This document shows positions 7,846 through 14,875 of a stretch of 26,548 nucleotides of DNA, piece by piece (positions within the stretch are counted from its first letter, which is position 1; each line of letters starts with the position of its first letter). The notes under the pieces were generated by a model. That model worked only from the letters and a program-made list of their open reading frames with translations, was not told where the DNA came from and ran no database searches. Source of the stretch: Candidatus Nitrosocaldaceae archaeon (GTDB taxonomy: Archaea; Thermoproteota; Nitrososphaeria; Nitrososphaerales; Nitrosocaldaceae); assembly GCA_026002835.1 (NCBI GenBank), contig BPGC01000021.1:1-26548 (forward strand), in the 5' to 3' direction. Made by a program: the position numbers and the translations under genes.

Positions 7846-8158
7846 TACTTACTGGCATCTATTATTAGCTAATTCGATGGTTGATTTGGCTAAAAATAGC
7901 AAGACGAAAAGTGCTGCATATGCATTGTTAATAGCATTTGAAGAGTTGACAGATGCGTATGCTTCATTAGAAGATAAGCATTTTCACGAAGAGTATCTAG
8001 AAGAAGGGTGGAAGAAGAGAAGAGAATGGATGGAAGAGCATAATCTAATAGATAAATGGGAAAGATTGGTATATCTATGCAAGAAAGTTATAGAAGGTAG
8101 AGAAGATCATCTTAAAGAGATGTTCGATATCATAGAAAGTTTGAGGATATCTTTATAA
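7838..8158 (+). CDS. Hypothetical helical protein in hydrogenase maturation operon
   Basis: A 106-residue charged protein that appears entirely helical: segments around residues 5-20, 24-45, 48-75 and 78-104 are rich in Ala, Leu, Glu and Lys. A central AAYALLIAFEELTDAYASLE helix followed by HFHEEYLEEGW and KKRREWMEEH could form a four-helix bundle with an acidic and His-rich face. There are no Cys pairs, no signal peptide and no membrane segment. The helical A-x2-ALLIAFEE pattern is loosely HEPN-like, but the RNase motif of HEPN toxins is not seen. It overlaps the preceding ribbon-protein gene by 8 nt and precedes the second hypC by 24 nt, so it probably works with hydrogenase maturation; the function is unknown. 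Confidence 0.65.
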   Translation: MSDTYWHLLLANSMVDLAKNSKTKSAAYALLIAFEELTDAYASLEDKHFHEEYLEEGWKKRREWMEEHNLIDKWERLVYLCKKVIEGREDHLKEMFDIIESLRISL

Positions 8159-8159
8159 G
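8150..8159 (+). promoter_or_regulatory. Possible internal TATA box before second hypC
   Basis: TCTTTATAAG overlaps the end of the preceding gene and is centred about 28 nt before the ATG at 8183, the right distance for a leaderless archaeal start. It could give the hypC-hypD-aldolase part of the operon its own transcription. Confidence 0.4.
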
Positions 8160-8182
8160 AACTAAATAGGTTATAATAGTTT

Positions 8183-8497
8183 ATGTGTTTAGCATTTCCT
8201 GGAAAGGTTATGGAGATAGACGGAGATTATGCTAAGATAGATTTTGGAGCTAATACTATTAGGAGTAATATAAACATAGCAGAGGTTAATGCCAAGATTG
8301 GAGATTACGTTCTAGTTCATGCTGGTTATGCTATACAGATACTGGATATTGAAGAAGCAGAAAATACAATAAGATATTGGAAAGAGAATCTATTATGGAA
8401 ATGTGAACGATGTTCTATAGCAGATGAGTGTCCTTTAGGTTCTATAGCTATGGAATTGAGAACAAAAGGTGGTATATGTGATATTAGAAAAATTTAG
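8183..8497 (+). CDS. hypC: HypC family chaperone with Cys-rich C-terminal extension (copy 2)
   Basis: A 104-residue HypC. The N-terminus is canonical (MCLAFPGKV, Cys2), and VHAGYAIQILD gives the conserved His-Ala-Gly. The normal HypC fold ends near residue 65-70. After it comes an extra tail with four cysteines, Cys74-x2-Cys77-x5-Cys83-x15-Cys99, able to bind one metal or iron-sulfur cluster. Ordinary HypC/HybG proteins are 75-95 residues and lack this set. It immediately precedes hypD and overlaps it by about 20 nt, so it is the likely HypD partner; the tail could participate in electron supply or docking to HypD's cluster, which is speculation. Confidence 0.88.
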   Translation: MCLAFPGKVMEIDGDYAKIDFGANTIRSNINIAEVNAKIGDYVLVHAGYAIQILDIEEAENTIRYWKENLLWKCERCSIADECPLGSIAMELRTKGGICDIRKI

Positions 8498-9584
8498 AGA
8501 TCCTCAGTTGGCTAAAAAGGTAACTGAGAAGATACACGAATATGCTAAATATATTGAAGAACAGTTATTGTTTATGCATATATGCGGTTCTCATGAATGG
8601 AGTATGACACATTATGGTATTAGATCATTATTACCAGAGAATGTAGAAGTTAGAGCTGGTCCTGGATGTCCTGTTTGTATAACACCTGCATCTGATATAG
8701 ATACATTAGTAGAGCTAGCGTTAGAAGGTAAAGTTATCTTATCTTATGGCGATATGTCTAGGGCTAAGGGCTCAAAAGGTTTGAGTGTTATGGATACAAG
8801 ATCTTTAGGCAGCGATGTAAGATTAGTATATAGCGTTCATGATGCTATCATTAAAGCTAAAAGAGAACCAGAAAGAGATTTCATATTCTTTGGTGCTGGA
8901 TTTGATACTACTGCACCTCCTACAGCTTATGAGATCCTTAATGGCATTCCTGAAAATCTGAGTTTTATGATATCTTATCGTTATATGCCTCCTATTGCTG
9001 GAGCAGTTCTAAGATCTTCATTATTAGGTATAGATGGAGTTATAAATCCTGGACATTCATCTACAATAACTGGTATGAAACCATATTATAGATACTTTTT
9101 AGAAACAAGAAAACCTCAAGTCTTTTGTGGTTTTGAACCATTAGATCTCTTACTTGGTATACTAATGTTATTAAAGCAGATAAGAGAAGATAAGCCCAAA
9201 TTAGAAAATGAATATACTAGATCTGTTACATGGTCAGGCAATATTACAGCACAAAAGACATTAGATAAAGTCTTCGAGTTAGATGAGGGGTATCTTAGAG
9301 GGGTTGCAACTTTACCAGAATGTGGTTTTAGATTTAAGGATAAATATAAAAGTCTGGATGTATATGAACGTTATTCATTAAAGAAGAAGAGTCCTAAAGA
9401 TGAGTTTGTATGTGGCGCAAGGTGTGGAGAAGTAATTCTTGGTTTAACAGATCCTCCAGAATGTCCATTATATATGAAAGAATGTACACCATCAACTCCA
9501 AAAGGTCCAACAATGGTATCACAAGAAGGAACATGTAAGATCTGGGCTGAGCATGGCATAACAAATTCTATTTGCAGGATATAA
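8478..9584 (+). CDS. hypD: HypD, iron-sulfur scaffold for Fe(CN)2CO assembly
   Basis: A 368-residue HypD, the scaffold with a [4Fe-4S] cluster on which, with HypC, the Fe(CN)2CO unit is built. The conserved motifs are MHICGSHE (Cys36), GPGCPVC (Cys64, Cys67), GFDTTAPPTA (family GFETT), CGARCGEVI, and the C-terminal CPLYMKECTPSTPKG followed by MVSQEGTC. The start is a GTG. I prefer 8478 because AGGTGG ends 5 nt before it; a GTG at 8469 is in frame and would add three residues. It overlaps hypC copy 2, and the aldolase-like gene follows after a single base. Confidence 0.94.
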   Translation: MILEKFRDPQLAKKVTEKIHEYAKYIEEQLLFMHICGSHEWSMTHYGIRSLLPENVEVRAGPGCPVCITPASDIDTLVELALEGKVILSYGDMSRAKGSKGLSVMDTRSLGSDVRLVYSVHDAIIKAKREPERDFIFFGAGFDTTAPPTAYEILNGIPENLSFMISYRYMPPIAGAVLRSSLLGIDGVINPGHSSTITGMKPYYRYFLETRKPQVFCGFEPLDLLLGILMLLKQIREDKPKLENEYTRSVTWSGNITAQKTLDKVFELDEGYLRGVATLPECGFRFKDKYKSLDVYERYSLKKKSPKDEFVCGARCGEVILGLTDPPECPLYMKECTPSTPKGPTMVSQEGTCKIWAEHGITNSICRI

Positions 9585-9585
9585 A

Positions 9586-10185
9586 ATGGCATTCTTTATA
9601 GGTAATAGTTTCTGTAATTTATGTCAAAAAGATAAAGAGTCTTTACTTAAAGAGATGAAACTATGTCTAAAAGGTTTGAAACTTAAAGGATTTGTTATAT
9701 ATAGTGCGAGTGCAAAACTTCCTAGAGATGATAATATTATATTCGAAGGCAAAGATCTAGAATTGCATAAAGCGATATACAATAAGAGACCAGATATCAA
9801 CTCGATATTTCATGCAAAGAATGTATATATCTATGCTGCTACTAAAGATGGGTTAATAGATACCGTTCATGCAGAGGCTACGTTAGTATTAGGAGATATA
9901 ATAATAACATCTGATAATTCTATACATAATATAAGTAACCTTGCTATAGGAGAACCTTTGAGACCTATTCGTATAATAATTTACAAAGATGAGATATTTG
10001 GTTTAGGAGCATGTGTCCATGAATCTAGGGCATTTCTAGAGATAATGGACGAATGGGCTCGAGTAAAAGTTATAGCAAAAGCATTAGGAGATATAAGATA
10101 TCCAATTACATTAGAGAAGTTAAGATCACTAGGAGCTAGATATGCTAGAGCAATAAAATTTGGTGGTAGGAGTATTGTTAGATAG
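9586..10185 (+). CDS. Class II aldolase-fold protein, probably non-catalytic
   Basis: A 199-residue protein that aligns with the class II aldolase next to it (10196-10786) and is probably a diverged paralogue. The matching stretch is LHKAIYNKRPDINSIFHAKN (residues 60-79) against FHTQIYKVRDDINAVSHTHS, and YKDEIFGLGACVHE (133-146) against LDHGVVSLGRCIHE. Of the three zinc-binding histidines of the family, only the first is kept (His76); the second is Lys78 and the third is Asp/Glu. The catalytic Glu is not clear either. It also has an N-terminal CNLC pair (Cys10, Cys13). It likely lacks aldolase chemistry and may form a complex with its neighbour. It starts 1 nt after hypD, which ties it to hydrogenase maturation rather than to sugar metabolism, though this is inferred. 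Confidence 0.7.
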   Translation: MAFFIGNSFCNLCQKDKESLLKEMKLCLKGLKLKGFVIYSASAKLPRDDNIIFEGKDLELHKAIYNKRPDINSIFHAKNVYIYAATKDGLIDTVHAEATLVLGDIIITSDNSIHNISNLAIGEPLRPIRIIIYKDEIFGLGACVHESRAFLEIMDEWARVKVIAKALGDIRYPITLEKLRSLGARYARAIKFGGRSIVR

Positions 10186-10195
10186 ATGTAAATTT

Positions 10196-10786
10196 ATGGA
10201 TGAGGAGAAACTTAAGGAGGAATTAGTAAGATCTGTAAAGACATTATTTTCAAAAGGTTACGTATCTGTTGGAGGAGGCAATCATAGTTTTAGATATAAA
10301 GAACTTATATGGATAACACCTTCAGGCTATCCTAGATCTCACCTAAATGCTAAAGATCTCGTTTTGATTGATATAAATGGTAAGATAATAGGAGGAGATC
10401 TTAGACCATCTATTGAAACACCATTTCATACACAGATATACAAAGTTAGAGATGATATCAACGCTGTATCGCATACCCATTCTCCATATACTCATGCTTT
10501 AGCTCAAGCATCTCTTTTAATAGAGAAAAGTAATGGTATATTCAGTTTTAAAGAGTTAGAATTTCCTAAAATATTAGGTAATATAGCTGTTTTAGAGTAT
10601 AGACAACTAGGTTCTAAAGCATTAGCAAAATTAGTTGGAGAGGCATCTTATGATAGTAATATTATGATATTATTAGATCATGGAGTTGTAAGTTTAGGCA
10701 GATGTATACATGAAGCTGTTTTTTATATATTATTGTTAGAAGAGTTTGCTAGATGTTTTCTTGTGTCAAGGATATTAGATGCATAA
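10196..10786 (+). CDS. Class II aldolase/adducin family protein (fuculose-1-P aldolase-like)
   Basis: A 196-residue zinc-dependent aldolase-fold protein. The active-site set is complete: GGGNHSFR near the N-terminus, a Glu at residue 74 in SIETPFH, HTHS with His93 and His95, and DHGVV with His162. These correspond closely in place to the Glu73, His92, His94 and His155 of fuculose-1-phosphate aldolase. Relatives cleave sugar phosphates to dihydroxyacetone phosphate and an aldehyde, or act as dehydratases or decarboxylases; the substrate here is unknown. The ATG at 10196 gives the family-length N-terminus; TTG codons at 10160 and 10175 are possible earlier starts. It ends the long operon between hypD and hypF, an unusual place for a sugar aldolase. 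Its last 64 nt overlap hypF tail to tail. Confidence 0.82.
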   Translation: MDEEKLKEELVRSVKTLFSKGYVSVGGGNHSFRYKELIWITPSGYPRSHLNAKDLVLIDINGKIIGGDLRPSIETPFHTQIYKVRDDINAVSHTHSPYTHALAQASLLIEKSNGIFSFKELEFPKILGNIAVLEYRQLGSKALAKLVGEASYDSNIMILLDHGVVSLGRCIHEAVFYILLLEEFARCFLVSRILDA

Positions 10787-13005
10787 AATGCTTGACCTAT
10801 TGATAACCCTCCATCGCCAGGAGGTATAGATTCATTTAAAATTAAAGTAAGATTATGCTTCTCTATCTCTTCTGCTATTATAGATGTTATTATCTCATTA
10901 TATGCTACTCCGCCAGAGAATCCAATATTTTTAATATCATACTTTTTGGCATTTGTAATTGCTATATCAGCAAGTCCTTTAGCAATATACGTATGTGCAG
11001 AATACGCTAAATCTTTTTTCTTATATTTATGTCTATTATAGAATATCTCTTCAAGTAGGTATTTCGTATCTAATATATTATCTTTTATTCTAGGTTCTAG
11101 GTTTAGAATATCTTGACCATTGATTGCAGTAGATTCCAATTTCAATGCTGGTTCACCTTCGTATGTTCTTTCATATGCTATATCTAGCAAGAAAGATATA
11201 GCATCTAATATCCTTCCAGTACTTGTTGTCTTCATCTTAACTCTATTTACATTCTTTAATATAATATCTAATTCTCTTCTACCATTAGGAAGAGTAAACG
11301 ATTTATTATATAAATAATCTTCAATGCCATCTATATCATTTAATATACCAATTATCATTCTTAATGGATAATAAGATGCTAGATCTCCACCAATCATCGG
11401 TTGTTCCATCAAATGCCCTACTCTCTTATAACCATCTTTATTAGCAATAAAAATCTCTCCACCCCATGCATTACCATCTTCTCCATAACCAAAACCATCA
11501 CATATTATTCCTATCATATCTTTATCATTCTCTGCTTGTAACGTTGCTAAATGTGCATAATGATGTTGTATAGCTATAGTTTTTGCTTCGAACTTTTCTG
11601 CTAATTTGTATGCCAAATTAGTAGTTGGTAAAGTAGGATGTAAGTCATGAACAATTATATCAGGTTTAGTCTTTGTGAGTTTGCATAACCAATCTATTGT
11701 ATAATTAAGATATTTGTAAGTTTCAAGAGAATCTATATTCCCTATATGTTGTGATACAAATATCTTATTGTTTATAAGCAATGATACACTTACGTTTAGA
11801 TGTGCTCCTAATGCTAGTATTGATTTTTTAGATGGTTTCTTTAAGAAGATAGGTAAAGGTACATAACCTCTAGATCTTCTTAGTATTGATACTTTCCCTC
11901 TATTAACTTTTATAACAGAATCATCACATCTATTGACTATTTCTCTGTTATGAAACAAAAAATAATCTATAAATTTTAATCTTTCAATATATTTATCATC
12001 ATTTATTATAGGCTCATCATTAACATTTGCACTCGTCATAACTATTGTTTTCAATCTATTGTTAAATAGTAGGTAATGTAAACCTGTATATGGAAGCATT
12101 ACACCTATACTATTAAGATCGGATATTAGAGGCGCTAAATTATACTCACCCTTCTTCTTAAGTATTATTATCGGTTTTATATATGAGCTAAGCAATCTCT
12201 CTTCTTTTTTACTAATATAGGCAAATTCTTTAACAGTCTCTATATCTCTAGCCATTATAGCAAATGGTTTATTGCCACGCTCTTTAGCATCTCTTAATCT
12301 TTTAACAGCATCTCGATCTATTGCATTAACGGCTAGATGAAAACCTCCTATGCCTTTAATTGCGACTATAAAGCCTTTTTCTAAAAGTTTTGATGCTTCC
12401 TCAATTGCATTCTCTGTCTTAATTATGCCATTTTTATCCTTAAGATACACTTTTGGTCCGCAGTTTGTACATGCAATAGTTTCTGCATGAAATCTTCTAT
12501 TTGAAATATCTTCATACTCACATCTACATTCTTTGCAAAGCTTAAACTCTTTCATACTAGTATTATTTCTATCGTAAGGGAGATCTTCTAGGATAGTAAA
12601 TCTGGGTCCGCAGTTTGTACATGTTATAAAAAAGTAACCATATCTTCTATCCAGTTTATCAAACAACTCCTTTTTACAATTATTGCATATACCAAGATCA
12701 GGGGGTATAATAGAGTTGATCTCATTATTGGCATAATCACTTTTAACTATAGAGAAATTATCGCATTTTTTATCATTAAATCTAGAAATTATTATCTTAT
12801 TATATTTAGCAAACTGTGGTTTTTGATGCTTGAGTTCATCTATAAACCTCTTTATCGAATTATCATTGCCATCTATTACTATCTCTACACTTCCATCGCT
12901 CCTATTTCTAACATATCCTTTCAAATTATTTGCTACCGCTATTCTATACACAAAAGGCCTAAAGCCTATTCCTTGCACTATACCATCTACCAATATTCTT
13001 AGCAT
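10723..13005 (-). CDS. hypF: HypF carbamoyltransferase
   Basis: A 760-residue HypF, which makes the carbamoyl group (from carbamoyl phosphate and ATP) that HypE turns into cyanide ligands. Domains in order: an acylphosphatase-like domain (about 1-90) with GIVQGIGFRPFVYR; two zinc-finger units with CNNC, CTNCGPRF, CKEC and CTNCGPKV (about 105-190); a YrdC-like domain (about 200-370); and a Kae1-like carbamoyltransferase domain with HHYAHLATLQAE, GYGEDGNAWGGE and FSGGVAYNE. Length is normal. It is on the opposite strand from the other hyp genes and converges on them, overlapping the aldolase gene by 64 nt. A weak TATA-like GATTTAATT lies about 28 nt upstream of the ATG at 13005. Confidence 0.95.
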   Translation of the reverse strand: MLRILVDGIVQGIGFRPFVYRIAVANNLKGYVRNRSDGSVEIVIDGNDNSIKRFIDELKHQKPQFAKYNKIIISRFNDKKCDNFSIVKSDYANNEINSIIPPDLGICNNCKKELFDKLDRRYGYFFITCTNCGPRFTILEDLPYDRNNTSMKEFKLCKECRCEYEDISNRRFHAETIACTNCGPKVYLKDKNGIIKTENAIEEASKLLEKGFIVAIKGIGGFHLAVNAIDRDAVKRLRDAKERGNKPFAIMARDIETVKEFAYISKKEERLLSSYIKPIIILKKKGEYNLAPLISDLNSIGVMLPYTGLHYLLFNNRLKTIVMTSANVNDEPIINDDKYIERLKFIDYFLFHNREIVNRCDDSVIKVNRGKVSILRRSRGYVPLPIFLKKPSKKSILALGAHLNVSVSLLINNKIFVSQHIGNIDSLETYKYLNYTIDWLCKLTKTKPDIIVHDLHPTLPTTNLAYKLAEKFEAKTIAIQHHYAHLATLQAENDKDMIGIICDGFGYGEDGNAWGGEIFIANKDGYKRVGHLMEQPMIGGDLASYYPLRMIIGILNDIDGIEDYLYNKSFTLPNGRRELDIILKNVNRVKMKTTSTGRILDAISFLLDIAYERTYEGEPALKLESTAINGQDILNLEPRIKDNILDTKYLLEEIFYNRHKYKKKDLAYSAHTYIAKGLADIAITNAKKYDIKNIGFSGGVAYNEIITSIIAEEIEKHNLTLILNESIPPGDGGLSIGQAFYASNILDTRKHLANSSNNNI

Positions 13006-13099
13006 AGATACATTATGTTATTTATTCCAATTAAATCATATCAGTAATAAAGCTTGTTAACTCATATTAAGAAATCTTGCTATTTACTAAAAAGGCTAT

Positions 13100-13647
13100 A
13101 AGGAATGGGGTATAGAAATATTATATTATCTGCTGATACAGGTGTTAGTAAATAATATATTGTTATTTGCTAGTATTATACTATGGTAGAGGAGCTACAA
13201 TAATTAAAGTTGCTAATACTATTGATAACATATTAAATAAGAATGAGAGAGGATTAGTATTAGTAACCTCTTATTAGCAAACAATATCTATTGGAATATA
13301 AGCAATAAAGATAGGATACTATTAACAGATGATATAAAGAGATATCTATGTAGATTTATAATAATTGCTAAGACTCCATATCTAGATCTATCAGATAAGA
13401 GAGTAAAAGAGTAAGGATAGAGATTGAAGGACATGCTATAATGCGTTTAATACAAGGTTCTGGTAGAGGTGTTAGGAATGATAATGATTATTGTATAACT
13501 TATGTATTGGATAGCAGTGCTAGAATGTTAGTAAAGAGAAGATACAAGTATATACCAAAATGGTTTAGAGATGCTATGAAACTCTATTTTTATTATTCTA
13601 TGAATGATGAGTTATATTGTAAAGAAAGAGGTAAAGAAGAGATGTAA
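13100..13647 (+). pseudogene. Remnant of XPD/DinG-like superfamily 2 helicase (C-terminal half)
   Basis: Fragments of the C-terminal helicase domain are spread over two frames with stops. At 13185-13276 a frame contains KVANTIDNILNKNERGLVLVT. At about 13300-13412 another reads NKDRILLTDDIKRYL then IIIAKTPYLDLSDKRVKE. From 13441 an open frame of 68 codons starts MRLIQGSGRGVRNDNDYC and ends with a WFRDAMKLY segment. The order 'IIIAKxPYLDLxDK ... QGxGRxVRxxxDYxxTYxLD' is that of XPD/Rad3/DinG-like helicases (motif VI with the Gln and arginines). The nucleotide-binding N-terminal half and the iron-sulfur part are not present. The 68-codon frame could be translated but cannot be a helicase. Confidence 0.72.
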
Positions 13648-13873
13648 TTATGAGATACTGCTGATAGAAGAGCAAGCAGATAAATGCTATAATGTTAGAA
13701 ATGTTAAGAAATGAGCCGAATACATGGTATTAAGCAATTATCAAGCATGTGATTGTATAGCATTTGAGAGGTATAATAACTGTAAGCATTTAGAAGCAGT
13801 TAAGCAGTATGAAATGGATAAAGAGTTGTTAGATAAAGGAGAGCATACAGAAGAGTTGATAATGCTAGAATAA
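13640..13873 (+). pseudogene. SWIM zinc-finger protein remnant or micro-gene
   Basis: In one frame a sequence reads YEILLIEEQADKCYN, then a short stretch to a TGA at 13712-13714, then AEYMVLSNYQACDCIAFERY, NNCKHLEAVKQYEMDKE and on to a stop at 13871-13873. CDC-x8-CKH is the CxC-xn-CxH signature of SWIM zinc fingers. The part before the TGA matches the usual lead-in strand of that domain, so a single nonsense change (for instance CGA or GGA to TGA) appears to have cut an older gene. The piece from the ATG at 13724 could still make a 49-residue protein with the whole Cys3His site. No ribosome site or TATA box supports this start. Confidence 0.55.
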
Positions 13874-13929
13874 ACTCATATTTTTATATACGATTATACT
13901 AATAATTAAAGATAGTTCTACTATGTATG

Positions 13930-13964
13930 AATTAGGGATTTGGATCAAAACATTAATATCTCGT
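13930..13964 (+). repeat. Short imperfect repeat, copy 2 (partner near 658)
   Basis: It begins ATTAGGGATTTGGATCAAAA and pairs with 658-692. Most differences fall at third codon positions in one frame, suggesting a shared ancestral coding sequence. The two copies bracket the hydrogenase/hyp block. Confidence 0.5.
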
Positions 13965-13989
13965 ATCCCGCACTTAATCGCTAACTTCA

Positions 13990-13999
13990 TATTATACAT
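13990..13999 (+). promoter_or_regulatory. TATA box for the fix operon
   Basis: An ATATTATACAT-like element is centred about 26 nt before the fixA ATG at 14021, and no Shine-Dalgarno sequence precedes that ATG. This fits a leaderless archaeal transcript. Confidence 0.55.
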
Positions 14000-14020
14000 A
14001 TATGCAGAATATCTAATATA

Positions 14021-14875
14021 ATGAGTAGATTGAATGTTGCTGTTATGGTTAAATTAGAACCAGATCTTTCTGAGGGTAATGTTAGCTATAATCCCGATGG
14101 TACTCTAAACAGATCTAAGACAAAGAATATCCTTGGTCCGCATAGTGCAATAGCATGTAAAGCAGCATTTTATGCTAAAATTAAGCATGATGCTAAGATA
14201 AATATATGTACAATGGGTCCTCCTCTTGCTGAAGTTGCATTAAAGCAAGGTATGGAGATATGCTCTGCAGATGAATTACATCTTTATAGCGATAGAATCT
14301 TTGCTGGAGCTGATACATTAGCAACCGCAGAGACTATAAAGACTGGTATAGAGAAGATGAGAGATATAGAACTTGTATTTAGTGGGCATAGAGCAGTTGA
14401 TGGAGAGACTGGGCAGACTGGACCTCAAACTGCATGGAAATTAGGCTTCAATTTTGTAGGTAATGTTATAGATTATAGTATTGATATGGATAGAAGGTTT
14501 GTTAAAGTTATTAGAAGGTTAGATCTACAAGGATTATATACTGTAATGGAAGAGTTAGAAGTTCCCCTTCCAGTATTATTAACAATAGATCCTAGTTATA
14601 AAGAACATTATACAAAGGTATCTGAGAGATTAAAGTATGTTAGATTGAAGAAAGAAGCGAAGGAGAAGGTTGGGAATTATAAAGATTATCTAAAAGTTTG
14701 GGATGCTGAAAGTCTTGGGGTAGATCCTAAAAAGGTAGGTTTAGCTGGTTCTCCAACTATAGTATATAAGGTTGAGAAGATACCTAGAGCTAAAGCAAGA
14801 AGAAGTGCTGAAATCCTTACAATAGATGAGAAAGATCAGATAGTTAAGAAGATCTTAGAGGTTGTTAATCCATGA
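14021..14875 (+). CDS. fixA: Electron transfer flavoprotein beta subunit (FixA/EtfB)
   Basis: A 284-residue ETF beta subunit. In the FixABCX type it binds the bifurcating assembly with FixB and accepts electrons from NADH. Family features are NPDGTLNRSKTKNILGPHS near residues 24-42, TMGPPLAEVALKQGMEICSADE around 65-87, and the strongly conserved VDGETGQTGPQ. Length is slightly above the usual 260. It is the first gene of the operon, has a TATA box at the leaderless distance, and its stop overlaps the start of fixB (ATGA). There is no acyl-CoA dehydrogenase nearby, so a Fix-type role in energy metabolism is favoured over fatty-acid oxidation. Confidence 0.93.
   Translation: MSRLNVAVMVKLEPDLSEGNVSYNPDGTLNRSKTKNILGPHSAIACKAAFYAKIKHDAKINICTMGPPLAEVALKQGMEICSADELHLYSDRIFAGADTLATAETIKTGIEKMRDIELVFSGHRAVDGETGQTGPQTAWKLGFNFVGNVIDYSIDMDRRFVKVIRRLDLQGLYTVMEELEVPLPVLLTIDPSYKEHYTKVSERLKYVRLKKEAKEKVGNYKDYLKVWDAESLGVDPKKVGLAGSPTIVYKVEKIPRAKARRSAEILTIDEKDQIVKKILEVVNP

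Larger units (their letters stand above)
13006..14020. other. Decayed intergenic region between hypF and fixA
   Basis: About 1 kb with no intact long gene. It holds the helicase remnant (13100-13647), the SWIM-like remnant (13640-13873), the second copy of the short repeat (13929-13964), and the fixA promoter at its right end. No tRNA, CRISPR or insertion-sequence ends were recognised. Confidence 0.6.

Noticed and set aside
8469..8477. GTG at 8469 as hypD start
   Set aside because: It adds only three residues and the AGGTGG ribosome site overlaps it; the GTG at 8478 has correct spacing. It cannot be fully excluded.
658..13964. The repeat pair as attachment sites of an integrated element
   Set aside because: No integrase or tRNA gene is present, the copies differ at codon-periodic positions, and they are not near-identical as att sites should be.
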